The position numbers were made by a program, and so were the translations under genes. Source: Candidatus Peregrinibacteria bacterium (GTDB lineage Bacteria; Patescibacteriota; Gracilibacteria; UBA1369; LOWO2-01-FULL-3). Taken from it: 64,000 bases of DNA. Location: positions 1-64,000 of the forward strand of contig JABIJZ010000004.1 in the NCBI GenBank assembly GCA_018655275.1. Reading direction: 5' to 3'. Positions 50,901 through 58,072 of this stretch are shown here, piece after piece. Each line of letters opens with the position of its first letter. Position 1 is the first letter of the stretch. The notes beneath the pieces were generated by a model. That model was not told the origin of the DNA, did no database searches, and was given only the letters and a program-made list of their open reading frames with translations.

Positions 50901-51769
50901 CCAATGAACAAAGACAATACGTCGATGTCACTGTTTTGAGAAAGTCCAGCTCTAGTAACGATAAGTTTGTCTACTTCGATGTCTGCACCGTTTGCAGAGA
51001 AAACCAATTCCATTACTGGAACGTAGTCAGCAGTTTGAGGAACAACTGAAGAGAAACCGTCTGGTGTCTCAACATCAACACTTAGAGTTCCTTCACCTAC
51101 TGGCTCACCTTCACCTTCGCCTTCACCTTCTGCTCCTCCAGCAACATAAACAGATGCTTCGTGCACGATAACTGCAGCTGCATCACGTTTTACGTCGTCA
51201 GATGGACCGAAAGTTCCAGCTTGGTCATCTCCGTAACCTGCGATGATTTCGTACTCAGCACAAGTTTCAACGTATTCATAACTCCATCTGTCCGCTGGGA
51301 CATCAGTAAAGTTACCTTCTTCCGGAGTAACCATTTCTAAATCGAATCCAAGAACTGACATAGTAGCATATTCTTCTCTAGAAAGAGTGTCTTCAGGACC
51401 AAACATCCCTGCTTTACTACCTTCACCGTAACCGCTAACGATTCCAGCGTCTGCAGCGTAAGCGATGTAGTCAACATCTGGATGATCCAGACCTACGTCT
51501 GGGAATGGTGCTTCTGTAGCTTCAGGCACAGTGTGTCCAGCTACTAGAACCACGTAACGAACCGCTTCAGCTCTAGTCATGAGCTTACCTGGTTCATATT
51601 TGTCTTCCGAAGCGTCATAAGCGTCTGCTTCAACCACTGTTTGCACAGCGTCTGAATACCACTTACCATCCTCAACGTCTGAGAATGAAGCGGCAGTAGC
51701 CGTAGACACCACGAAAGTCGATAGGATTGCAATGCTTGAAAGCGCTGCAACCAACCTACGAATATTCAT
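47933..51769 (-). CDS. S-layer protein with N-terminal SLH triplet
   Basis: This 1278-residue protein has a signal peptide ending TATAA near residue 28. Three SLH domains follow (about 28-80, SFSDVEDGKWYSDAVQTVV; 88-145, FPDVGLDHPDVDYIAYAADAG; 150-210, FTDVPADRWSYEYVETCAEY), then a GEGEGEGEPVGEG linker and over 1000 residues of beta-rich, Thr/Ala/Ser-rich sequence with few cysteines. Codon use differs strongly from the rest of the window (GCA/GCT, ACA/ACT, GGT/GGA), as in a very highly expressed gene. It has its own strong terminator. It is the likely main S-layer subunit. Confidence 0.8.
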   Translation of the reverse strand: MNIRRLVAALSSIAILSTFVVSTATAASFSDVEDGKWYSDAVQTVVEADAYDASEDKYEPGKLMTRAEAVRYVVLVAGHTVPEATEAPFPDVGLDHPDVDYIAYAADAGIVSGYGEGSKAGMFGPEDTLSREEYATMSVLGFDLEMVTPEEGNFTDVPADRWSYEYVETCAEYEIIAGYGDDQAGTFGPSDDVKRDAAAVIVHEASVYVAGGAEGEGEGEGEPVGEGTLSVDVETPDGFSSVVPQTADYVPVMELVFSANGADIEVDKLIVTRAGLSQNSDIDVLSLFIGEVQYGTNVSLNSNNTATFNLSSDAILVEDGDDVTVTVAVSPSSTSETGDILGFSIDEEGDIGSDAEDLDGDFPLESDEISISTTTIGTYTIEAGPDSPSADYAPEAGDENVRILQWKLTASAEPLEVRSFTLFENGTAASSDYAALKVYNDTDSEMLCEADTWDASGKYTCVLDEELVIGKGDSMTFSLKVDVNSGSGTTMSAKLRDSGAYGVRLIGQDYGYIVGTGSTWAGTATAQTIAAGALVVTLSNDTPATGNVAAGGDDVVLVRFAAEAKGEPVTVTEWSNTVTLGGTATYDQVTNCTLTNETTDDLVAGPVDLTTATDNYVRFTDTFEMPLGVNTMALACDLANDMVTLDTLVAGFDQSNNGENGSGNDPEIAITAKGANTNDSITASPSSDVLGRTQTVKAGDVAAIAMTTPPADSMIPGTTNVHFANLQIDTTGSGEDVKVTTMAVSIALGGAAAVDDLQNLGLYTNYVAEEDCTGTSQLWNSTLGLCRLDDLQQPVSGTTDYTYSLETPLVAKKGEASIVAVYADYKSGVWTATSETFTVDWKADTCISGTGSSTGTTVSDTTCTTGSGQAMASAEKGTLTSSWGNNPTANENVVAGTANVPYGDYKVIASDEDIILKTLMFTRADGDVAGSAANFGQVHLYRLDGSTETFLQSAYLDTDANTVTFDLEAAGVSKADRTVEEDETVKLRVYADLNSTSGGGATSGTSDKFTLVVTGTPATEGLVAVGAGSGSAIYASDSITTSKYKVIRKSIPTIASDTGNLSTSLGNGTRRLTQFTITADPAGDVTFKKMSFDVVLNDNTGGDLTLTGVKLYNLANTSTAITVKDPDGTTGTATSCADGAGVVFAAATELVICAPETEEVITANTSATYYLEGTVGSSAASDSIDTTLSAETTTFAAASNLEYVGINATAVVELDSLAAKTGGSETSAVWIWSDGSAGAKHTDLMTAVTETVVGEAADWTGGYLLKVLPSNTFSISKS

Positions 51770-51866
51770 ATGTTCGTGGGTTAGGAAATATTTTTAAATA
51801 GAATAGTATATAAATTAACGTTCTGACCCGCGAGCGAATCAAAACTAGTTGATAAGGGAATAGTTC

Positions 51867-51894
51867 CTTATAATTTCTGTTTCCTGGTTTTCAA
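51867..51894 (-). promoter_or_regulatory. Candidate S-layer promoter
   Basis: On the minus strand TTGAAA (51894-51889), 16 bases and TATAAG (51872-51867). The leader would be about 90 bases. No Shine-Dalgarno sequence is visible before the ATG at 51769. Confidence 0.5.
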
Positions 51895-52414
51895 GTATCG
51901 GTTGCCTCTCGGGTCTTCGCCCAACGGGCTATATATAGTAAGGTGTCGTATGTGTTTTTTTGGCTTAGTGTCTACTGTGTCTACATCGTTTCCTCGGTGT
52001 CTCTTGGTTCAAGTTATTTCAATGTGTAAGCCAGTTTCGGAGGAAAACTCCTCCTATCAAACGAAAATTTATCAGATACTCCTGTTAGCGTCAAACTCTT
52101 TTTCGTTTTTTTTGAGCTTTGCGTCCCAAAACTCTCGAAGGCTTGGATGGCCTTTCCCCTGAAAAACAGGTGTTTTTGCTGTATTTTAAGGAGTACTGCT
52201 CTTATTCGACTTCGCGATTTATAACTGTGTGGGTGTTGCAAATGTTTCCTACTTTACGGTGACATACAACGTGATTGTGGCAGAATTCGCGTTTTTGGCT
52301 TGAGCCTTGACGAATTTGGGTATGTTTTGTGATTTTCGTGGTTTTTGAGGTTTTCGGGTTGGGGTGGTTGACTTTTCGAGGTTTTTGTTTTTTGAGATTT
52401 TGGTGCTTTGGGTG

Positions 52415-52444
52415 TTTACATAATTTCGTTTATTGTTGTATAAT
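52415..52444 (+). promoter_or_regulatory. Promoter of the 52.5 kb glycosyltransferase
   Basis: TTTACA (52415-52420), 18 bases and TATAAT (52439-52444), 32 bases before the ATG. The upstream GGTTGACTTTTCGAG recurs ahead of the kinase gene at 58.8 kb. Confidence 0.6.
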
Positions 52445-52476
52445 CGACCCCTTAGCTTTTCTTAGCCAATAAGCTC

Positions 52477-54024
52477 ATGAAACGTGTACTAATTTTCGGG
52501 AATGGACCGTTGCCAAATGACAACGTGAAAAAAAGACCGTCGGAGGGCCTGCGGACTTGGCAGTTCGTGAAGTCTTTGATTGGAGGGCGAGTTCGTGGCG
52601 AAGGGAAGACCGGTGAAATTTTGACGCCGAAGGCTGGGTTGAATTTGCGACTTGTGACAATCGCTTTGGGTGATTGTTATGGCGAGGAGAGTGCGGAGGC
52701 GACGGCCGGCGAAAATGCCGGGGCAAGTGCGTTGCGGAAGGATTTTCATCATAGTGCGAATTTCATTCATCATCAGTTTTCGGAAAACGACCCTGCGCTG
52801 TTGAAAATGATGCAGGCTGTTTGTGATGAATTTCAGCCTGACGTTGTTGTTGCCGTGAATTTGAAGGTTGCGTATTTGGTTAGCAAATTGAGGTTTGATG
52901 GGAAGTTTTGGGCGGATTTGAAGGGGTGGGCGATGTCTAAGGCCCAGATTGAATCTCACAAATTGGGAGATGATCGGCTTGTGCGTGAGTTTTCGAAAAT
53001 GGAAGAAGCTGTTTTGAAACAGGCGGATGCTGTGTCGTGTGTGTCTGAGTCACAAAAATTTGCTACGTTGGGAGAATTGGCTTTGTTGCGTCGGTTGGGT
53101 GGTGAAACTTTTGAAAAGGAATTTGTTTATGCGATAGAAAATGCTTTGGAAGATTTTGAAATTGATAAAATTGAAAAGGTCATTAGCGAGGTGCCTCGTG
53201 GACCGTCGATGGACAATGCTTGGTCGGCAGGGACGTTTGAACAGGTTGAAGAGGATGGATTGCGTTATTTTCGAGGGGATTCTGCGTTTTGTGGCGCGAA
53301 TGTGCCATCGAATGCGTTTGTGGTTTTGTGGATGGGCGGATATTCCGCTTGGGTTGATGAAGAGACGTTGTTTCGGGGCGTGGAAGGGGCAATGGCAGCG
53401 ATCGAAGAAAGGGAAGGCCAGGATGCTCGACGTAAAATTTATTTTGTGTCGACTGGCGGGATTTCGGATGGGCATGATGCGTCCAATAAAACGTTTCTGC
53501 GATTCAAAGAATTGATCGATTTGTCGAGGTTCAAAGACCAATTCAAATTTTTGGGATGGGTCGCCGTGCGGCATCTTCCCTATATATATCAGGAGGCGGA
53601 TATTGGATTGAACGTCGATCGGATTTGTCTTGAGACGTTGACTGGGGCGAGAAATCGTTTGTGCGAAATGATCAAATTCAAACTGCCTGTGGTTACGACT
53701 TTGGGCACTGAAATTTCTTATAAATTGGCAGGGAATGGCGCTTGCAAAGGCATCGAAAGTGGATCGGCCGATGGAGTGAGGGATGGGATTTTGGAGCTTT
53801 TTCATAACCCTGCGAGAAGGAAAGATTATTGCGACAAAGGCCGTAAGTATTTTGATGAAAGGTGCAGTTACAATCGTGTGATGAAGCCTTTTGTGAAATG
53901 GATCGATGAAACTCCTGTGGTTGAGCGCGTGGATGGAGGGAAAGGTGGGGCGGCCGGTTCTGCTCGGAGTGCGGCCTCTAAATTAAGCAACTTTATTTCA
54001 AGGTCGGCAAATAAAAAATCTTAA
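52477..54024 (+). CDS. Glycosyltransferase, GT4-like
   Basis: This 515-residue protein begins MKRVLIFGNGPLPND with GLRTWQFVKSL, the acceptor-domain start of GT-B enzymes. VVVAVNLKVAYLVSKL and the linker to the second domain (FVVLWMGGYSAWVDEETLFRG) follow. The donor region has FLGWVAVRHLPYIYQEADIGLNVDR and ARNRLCEMIKFKLPVVTTLG. The usual E-x7-E shows as the CEMIKF loop. The product may be an envelope glycan. It lies next to the S-layer locus on the opposite strand, which hints at S-layer or wall-polymer glycosylation. Confidence 0.7.
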   Translation: MKRVLIFGNGPLPNDNVKKRPSEGLRTWQFVKSLIGGRVRGEGKTGEILTPKAGLNLRLVTIALGDCYGEESAEATAGENAGASALRKDFHHSANFIHHQFSENDPALLKMMQAVCDEFQPDVVVAVNLKVAYLVSKLRFDGKFWADLKGWAMSKAQIESHKLGDDRLVREFSKMEEAVLKQADAVSCVSESQKFATLGELALLRRLGGETFEKEFVYAIENALEDFEIDKIEKVISEVPRGPSMDNAWSAGTFEQVEEDGLRYFRGDSAFCGANVPSNAFVVLWMGGYSAWVDEETLFRGVEGAMAAIEEREGQDARRKIYFVSTGGISDGHDASNKTFLRFKELIDLSRFKDQFKFLGWVAVRHLPYIYQEADIGLNVDRICLETLTGARNRLCEMIKFKLPVVTTLGTEISYKLAGNGACKGIESGSADGVRDGILELFHNPARRKDYCDKGRKYFDERCSYNRVMKPFVKWIDETPVVERVDGGKGGAAGSARSAASKLSNFISRSANKKS

Positions 54025-54092
54025 TTTGGATTAACTTTTGAGTGAATTTGGTGTAAGTATGTTAGCGGTAATTTAATTCCTAACAACTTACT

Positions 54093-55238
54093 ATGAAAAA
54101 GATTATTACATATTTGGTTTTCGGACTTTTTGCGACTGCTACTGCGATGGCGGGAGGCGGATTTGGAAGCAGTGAAGCTGCGGCTGATTCGGCTTTTGCT
54201 AATCCTTTGGTGAGCGAGAGTTCTAAAATGATTTTGTACGTGGGTGATGGATGCCCACATTGTGCCGAAGTTGAAGAACATATCGAAGACCATGGGTATG
54301 GGGATGTTTTTGATTTAGAGGCAAGAGAAATTTATTTTGACAGGGCGAATGCCGCTTTGTATAACAAGGAGGCTCAACGGCTCGGGATTCCTATAACTAA
54401 TCGTGGAGTGCCTTTGTTGGTTGTTGGAGACGAATATTTTATTGGTAGCCCGCCTATAAAGGGTTATTTAGATGAGCGGTTTGAAGCGATGGGAGGTGGT
54501 GTTGAGGACCCGGTTGAGGCTGGGGGCGAAGATGTTGGTGGTGAGGTTGTTGGAGAAGAAGGAGATGTTTTGACTATATCTATGGTTTTTGGAGCAGCTT
54601 TGGTTGACGCGATCAACCCTTGTGCGTTTGCTGTATTGATAATTTTGTTGACGACTATATTGTCTGGCGGGGCGAAGAAAAAGGCTTTGTACGCTGGATT
54701 GGCGTTTTCGTTGGCCATCTTTTTGTCTTATTTGGCGATGGGGTTTGGGCTTTATACTGCGGTAGCTGGAGCTGGGATTTCTAGTACATTTATGAAAATC
54801 ATTGCTGTATTGGCTGTGATTTTGGGATTGTTTAATTTGAAAGATTACTTTTGGTACGGAAAAGGATTCAAAATGGAAGTTCCTATGAGCTGGAGACCAA
54901 AAATGAAAGCTATCTTGCAGTCTGCGACAAGTCCTATTGGAGCTTTCTTGGTCGGCTTTTTGATCAGCTTGTTTTTGTTGCCATGTACAAGCGGACCTTA
55001 CATTGTGATTATTGGCATGCTTGGTACAAAAGAGACTTTTGATACTGCGGCTTGGCTGCTTGTTTTCTACAATTTGGTTTTTGTAGCGCCGATGGTGTTT
55101 ATTACATTGGCTATATACAAAGGATTCTCTGTTGAGAGAGCTGAGGCTATACGACAAAAAAGAATCAAATTATTGCACCTTATCGCTGGGCTGATCCTTG
55201 TGATCATGGGTGTCGTGATATGGTTTGATTTTATGTAA
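54093..55238 (+). CDS. Exported thioredoxin-like domain fused to CcdA/DsbD-type membrane domain
   Basis: This 381-residue protein has a signal peptide (1-20). The glutaredoxin/thioredoxin-like domain has CPHC (Cys54, Cys57) in VGDGCPHCAEVEEHI and a later RGVPLLVVGDEYFIG with the cis-Pro. A Gly/Glu linker follows, then a six-helix CcdA domain with the paired redox cysteines Cys177 (INPCAFAV) and Cys298 (LLPCTSGP). It would pass electrons across the membrane to its own outside domain, as in a compact DsbD. It would reduce or isomerise disulfides in exported Cys-rich proteins such as the 988-residue one. Confidence 0.85.
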   Translation: MKKIITYLVFGLFATATAMAGGGFGSSEAAADSAFANPLVSESSKMILYVGDGCPHCAEVEEHIEDHGYGDVFDLEAREIYFDRANAALYNKEAQRLGIPITNRGVPLLVVGDEYFIGSPPIKGYLDERFEAMGGGVEDPVEAGGEDVGGEVVGEEGDVLTISMVFGAALVDAINPCAFAVLIILLTTILSGGAKKKALYAGLAFSLAIFLSYLAMGFGLYTAVAGAGISSTFMKIIAVLAVILGLFNLKDYFWYGKGFKMEVPMSWRPKMKAILQSATSPIGAFLVGFLISLFLLPCTSGPYIVIIGMLGTKETFDTAAWLLVFYNLVFVAPMVFITLAIYKGFSVERAEAIRQKRIKLLHLIAGLILVIMGVVIWFDFM

Positions 55239-55263
55239 AAGGTCGGTCCCGGAGGTAGGGGTG

Positions 55264-55330
55264 TTTTGGGGGGACCTCCGGGAGGATTTCCCAGAGGTGG
55301 GCTGCTTTTGGGGGACCTCCGGGAGGATTT
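55264..55330 (+). repeat. Tandem repeat with CCTCCGGGAGG palindrome
   Basis: Two near-identical units of 25-26 bases (55264-55289 and 55306-55330) share TTTTGGGGG(G)ACCTCCGGGAGGATTT. Each contains the palindrome CCTCCGGGAGG. They lie between the thioredoxin-CcdA gene and the toxin-antitoxin promoter, and could stop transcription or bind a regulator. Confidence 0.7.
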
Positions 55331-55345
55331 TTGTAGGGTTCTTTG

Positions 55346-55374
55346 TTGATTTTGGGGGCAACCCTTGGTATTAT
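55346..55374 (+). promoter_or_regulatory. Promoter of the AbrB-RelE pair
   Basis: TTGATT (55346-55351), 17 bases and TATTAT (55369-55374). The leader is about 27 bases, A/T-rich, without a Shine-Dalgarno sequence. Confidence 0.55.
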
Positions 55375-55407
55375 ACAAATTACAGATATTACATAAATTA
55401 TATAAAT

Positions 55408-55647
55408 ATGATTACTACTTTAAAAGTTTTTGGGACTGGGCAAATCACGTTGCCAAAGGCCTGGAGAAAACAATACAAAACTGACCATTTTGTGGCTCAG
55501 GATACTCCGCAAGGACTATTGATCAAACCTTTGGTTGATGTGTTTTATTACGAAGATGGTGACGATCATTTTGGACTCAGCTTCCCTTTGGGAATCGATG
55601 CAAAAGAACTAGCTCGTAACCTAGAGAAAGCTAATGGAGAAGTATAA
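55408..55647 (+). CDS. AbrB/MazE-type antitoxin
   Basis: The ATG at 55408 gives 79 residues. The swapped-hairpin DNA-binding domain is clear in TTLKVFGTGQITLPKAWRKQY, KTDHFVAQDTPQGLLIKP. The C-terminal tail LGIDAKELARNLEKANGEV should neutralise the toxin. It overlaps the toxin gene by 14 bases, the normal order and coupling of antitoxin then toxin. It probably represses its own promoter at 55346-55374. The longer in-frame start at 55225 reads through the tandem repeat and is not credible. Confidence 0.8.
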   Translation: MITTLKVFGTGQITLPKAWRKQYKTDHFVAQDTPQGLLIKPLVDVFYYEDGDDHFGLSFPLGIDAKELARNLEKANGEV

Positions 55648-55867
55648 AAAAATCTTGAGAAAGTTGCCTAAGGCATTGAGGCTTAGGGTGATCAAAGCTT
55701 TGTATAAAATTGGTGACAATGATTTAAAAGGCCTTGATGTTGTTTTGTTGAGTGGAAAGCATGAGTTTTATCGATGTAGAGTCGGAAAAATTCGAATTCT
55801 TTTCCAAAAACAACCTTCTGGGAATGTGGTGATGGATATAGGCTTTCGTGGAGATGTTTATAAGTAG
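55634..55867 (+). CDS. RelE/ParE-superfamily toxin
   Basis: This 77-residue protein has the RelE-fold pattern: KILRKLPKALRLRVIKALYKI (helices), LDVVLLSGKHEFYRCRVGKIRILFQ (the YR-x-R-x-G-x-x-R-I strand) and NVVMDIGFRGDVYK at the end. RelE proteins cut mRNA in the ribosome; related ParE proteins act on gyrase, and the type here cannot be told. It is downstream of and overlaps its AbrB-type antitoxin, a pairing that occurs in several bacterial groups. A terminator follows. Confidence 0.8.
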   Translation: MEKYKKILRKLPKALRLRVIKALYKIGDNDLKGLDVVLLSGKHEFYRCRVGKIRILFQKQPSGNVVMDIGFRGDVYK

Positions 55868-55878
55868 GTGTTTTTTGT

Positions 55879-55902
55879 GCTCGCCTATGCGGCGAGCTTT
55901 TT
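55879..55902 (+). terminator. Intrinsic terminator after the toxin-antitoxin pair
   Basis: GCTCGCC and GGCGAGC form a seven-base stem with a five-base loop, followed by five T. Confidence 0.85.
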
Positions 55903-55933
55903 GTCACAGGATCGTTTCACTTCCTGTGACTGT

Positions 55934-56008
55934 TGGTAGCCCCAAGGGGAATCGAACCCCTGTTTCCGCCGTGAGAGGGCGATGTCCTAACCGCTAGACG
56001 ATGGGGCC
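55934..56008 (-). tRNA. tRNA-Glu (CUC)
   Basis: A 75-base cloverleaf with encoded CCA. It starts GGCCCCA and has D arm GUCUAGCGGUUAGGAC, anticodon stem UCGCC/GGCGG with loop CUCUCAC (anticodon CUC) and T arm AGGGG-UUCGAUU-CCCCU. The acceptor closes with one G1-U72 wobble. It aligns well with the bacterial tRNA-Glu consensus. Confidence 0.93.
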
Positions 56009-56094
56009 TGGTTTTTAAAGTTCTTTTTGCGCTTGTTTGCGCTTCTTTGTAACGCGAGGGGGATTTTATCGGAAAAATGCGGTTTTATCAAGTT

Positions 56095-56146
56095 AACTCC
56101 GGAGTTGAATTTTCTAACCTGGGGATTTTTCGACTCCGGAGTCGAA
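56095..56146. promoter_or_regulatory. Two related palindromes upstream of dnaJ
   Basis: AACTCCGGAGTT (56095-56106) and TTCGACTCCGGAGTCGAA (56129-56146) share the core ACTCCGGAGT. The second is a perfect 18-base palindrome. Their centres are 37 bases apart. They lie 20-70 bases before the CIRCE element and look like operators for an unknown dimeric regulator. Confidence 0.55.
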
Positions 56147-56164
56147 TATGGGGTGAACTAAGGA

Positions 56165-56191
56165 TTTGCACTCCCCTGCCAAGAGTGCTAG
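56165..56191. promoter_or_regulatory. CIRCE element (HrcA operator) of dnaJ
   Basis: GCACTC, nine bases and GAGTGC form the CIRCE inverted repeat (consensus TTAGCACTC-N9-GAGTGCTAA; here TTTGCACTC and GAGTGCTAG). It overlaps a promoter TTGCAC (56166-56171), 17 bases, TAGACT (56189-56194), so HrcA would block the polymerase. Confidence 0.85.
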
Positions 56192-56239
56192 ACTTTCTCG
56201 GCAAAACAGGGTAGACTTTACCTGATAGCTTCAAAAATT

Positions 56240-57361
56240 ATGGCTGAAGATTTATACAAAATATTGGGAGTGCCGAAAGCGGCAACAGACAAAGATATCA
56301 AAACTGCGTATCGTAAACTCGCGTTGAAATATCATCCTGACAAAAACAAGGGTGATAAGGAGGCGGAGAAGAAATTCGGAGAAATAAATTCGGCGTATGA
56401 GGTTTTGTCAGACAATAAGAAACGGCAGCAGTACGACCAATTTGGGTCAATGCCGGGACAAGGCGGGGCCGGTGGATTTCCGGGCGGAGCTGGAGGGTTT
56501 CCAGGAGGTGGCGGATTTAATTTTCAGGGAGATATGGGAGGATTTGCAGATATATTTGAATCGTTTTTTGGTGGTGGAGGGGGCGGCGGCAGATCTGGCG
56601 GAAGACGCAAATCTGCAGCTATGACTGGAAATGATATTGAGGCTGTTGTGAGTTTGAGTTTTGAGGAAGCGGCTTTTGGTGTGGAGAAAGAGCTTGAAAT
56701 CACCAAACCGGGCAAATGTGAGCATTGTGATGGGAAAGGCGCTGAGCCTGACACCCCTATCGTCAGCTGTAATGACTGTGGGGGCACCGGAGAAATTCGT
56801 GACGTTAGAAATACTATTCTGGGGCAGATGGTAACTTCTAGAGCTTGTGGTGAGTGTGGAGGCACCGGGAAAGTTCCTGAGAAAAAATGTACTAAATGTC
56901 ACGGGACAACTAGAGTCCGTGTGAAAGAACGAGTTAAGGTGCGAGTTCCAGCTGGTGTTGATAATGGCACCGTGATTAGAATCGCTGGAAAAGGAGAAGC
57001 TGGTGTAAAAGGAGGCACATATGGAGACATGTATGTGCATATTGAGGTGAAGAGAAGTGAATTATATTCTAGGAGAGGGATTGATGTTTTCAGTGAGCAC
57101 AACATCCGTTTGTCTCAAGCGGTTTTGGGTGATGAAATCGACATCCCTACTATCCACGGAAACGTTAAATTAAAAATACCTTCAGGTACCCAAAGTGGGA
57201 CTGTGTTCAAATTGGCCAAGAAAGGAATTCGTCGTGAAGCTGGCGCAAGCCATGAGGGCGCTGGAACTGGCGATCAATATGTGAAAGCTTTGGTTATGAT
57301 CCCTACTAAACTTTCGAAAGATGAGAAGAAATTGTTTGAGGAGTTGAAGGGGTTGGAGTAA
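56240..57361 (+). CDS. dnaJ: Chaperone DnaJ (Hsp40)
   Basis: DnaJ stimulates the DnaK ATPase and binds unfolded clients. The J-domain is at 1-70, with HPD at residues 32-34 in [10 protein letters not shown] Gly/Phe-rich region (about 75-120) follows, then the zinc domain with three CxxCxGxG motifs ([24 protein letters not shown]) and a fourth, altered CTKCHGTT. The C-terminal client domains ([24 protein letters not shown] and later) end at 373 residues, normal length. Heat control through CIRCE is expected. No dnaK, grpE or hrcA is in the window. Confidence 0.95.
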   Translation: MAEDLYKILGVPKAATDKDIKTAYRKLALKYHPDKNKGDKEAEKKFGEINSAYEVLSDNKKRQQYDQFGSMPGQGGAGGFPGGAGGFPGGGGFNFQGDMGGFADIFESFFGGGGGGGRSGGRRKSAAMTGNDIEAVVSLSFEEAAFGVEKELEITKPGKCEHCDGKGAEPDTPIVSCNDCGGTGEIRDVRNTILGQMVTSRACGECGGTGKVPEKKCTKCHGTTRVRVKERVKVRVPAGVDNGTVIRIAGKGEAGVKGGTYGDMYVHIEVKRSELYSRRGIDVFSEHNIRLSQAVLGDEIDIPTIHGNVKLKIPSGTQSGTVFKLAKKGIRREAGASHEGAGTGDQYVKALVMIPTKLSKDEKKLFEELKGLE

Positions 57362-57437
57362 TTGAAAAGTTTGCAAAATTTGACACTTTCTATTACATTT
57401 AGTTTGGTATACTTATTCCTATTCCTACCTCTAAAAT

Positions 57438-58007
57438 ATGGACTTAAAATTAAGCTGGGACTTATTCATATTAGTTTTCTTCGTAATTATTTCTTCGTAT
57501 AGCCTGATTATTGGTAAAAACAATACGATTAAAGTGCTTTTGGGATCGTATGTGGCTTTGGTTGCGGCTGATGCTATTGGTGGATTAGTAAGTCATTATT
57601 TTATGGGGACACAGATGTTTGTGGCTGTGGCAAGGGAGGCGCAGATGCCTGGCGATGAAGAGGCAGTTATATTTTTGAAGGTTTTGGTTTTTGTTCTTAT
57701 GGTGATTTTGTTTGCTGTGAGAGGAGCTTTTGTCGTGGATACTCATCGTGGGAATAGTGTTGCGAGTTTTATGCTGCATCTTGTTTATTCGGTTTTGAGT
57801 GCTGGTTTGATTATCAGTACTATTCTTGTTTTGATCTCTGGAGTATCTGTTATTGGGGGTGGTGGTACGGTTAGCGAGGCTTTGACTTCACTTACGGATC
57901 AATCTTTCTTGGTGAAGAATATGGTTTATTATCACAAGGTTTGGTTTGCTGCTCCTGCGCTAGTGTTTTTGCTACATAGTTTTGTTGGAGATAGATTGGA
58001 GTCGTAG
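57438..58007 (+). CDS. Unknown five-helix membrane protein
   Basis: This 189-residue protein has about five hydrophobic helices (LFILVFFVIISSYSLIIG, VLLGSYVALVAADAIGGLV, VLVFVLMVILFAVRGAFVV, MLHLVYSVLSAGLIISTILVLI, VWFAAPALVFLLHSFVG). No family is recognised. It begins 76 bases after dnaJ; a TATACT box (57408-57413) could give it its own transcript, but the leader is otherwise featureless. Confidence 0.5.
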   Translation: MDLKLSWDLFILVFFVIISSYSLIIGKNNTIKVLLGSYVALVAADAIGGLVSHYFMGTQMFVAVAREAQMPGDEEAVIFLKVLVFVLMVILFAVRGAFVVDTHRGNSVASFMLHLVYSVLSAGLIISTILVLISGVSVIGGGGTVSEALTSLTDQSFLVKNMVYYHKVWFAAPALVFLLHSFVGDRLES

Positions 58008-58037
58008 ATTTGTAGCGATTTGAGATAGGTGGCTAGG

Positions 58038-58066
58038 TTGGCTTGGAAGCGTTTTTGTGGTATAAT
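58038..58066 (+). promoter_or_regulatory. Promoter with leaderless layout (58.1 kb gene)
   Basis: TTGGCT (58038-58043), 17 bases and TATAAT (58061-58066). The ATG at 58073 is six bases later, at the predicted start point. Confidence 0.6.
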
Positions 58067-58072
58067 TATCTA

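Larger units (their letters stand above)
51770..52476. other. 707-base intergenic region upstream of the S-layer gene
   Basis: This is the longest gene-free stretch. It has the candidate S-layer promoter, a hairpin GGAGGA-AAAC-TCCTCC (52039-52054), an AAAAACA/TGTTTTT inverted repeat near 52162-52177, and on the minus strand AGGGGAAA ... GACGCAAAGCTC (52114-52160), which resembles part of the c-di-GMP-I riboswitch core. The right end carries the glycosyltransferase promoter. Any open frame here lacks support. Confidence 0.5.

Noticed and set aside
52014-52241. A 75-codon frame on the minus strand in the S-layer upstream region
   Set aside because: The composition is unlike a protein, it crosses a hairpin and the riboswitch-like stretch, and it has no start signal or match.
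55225-55407. N-terminal extension of the AbrB-type antitoxin
   Set aside because: It would translate the tandem repeat and promoter region; the ATG at 55408 gives the family start.
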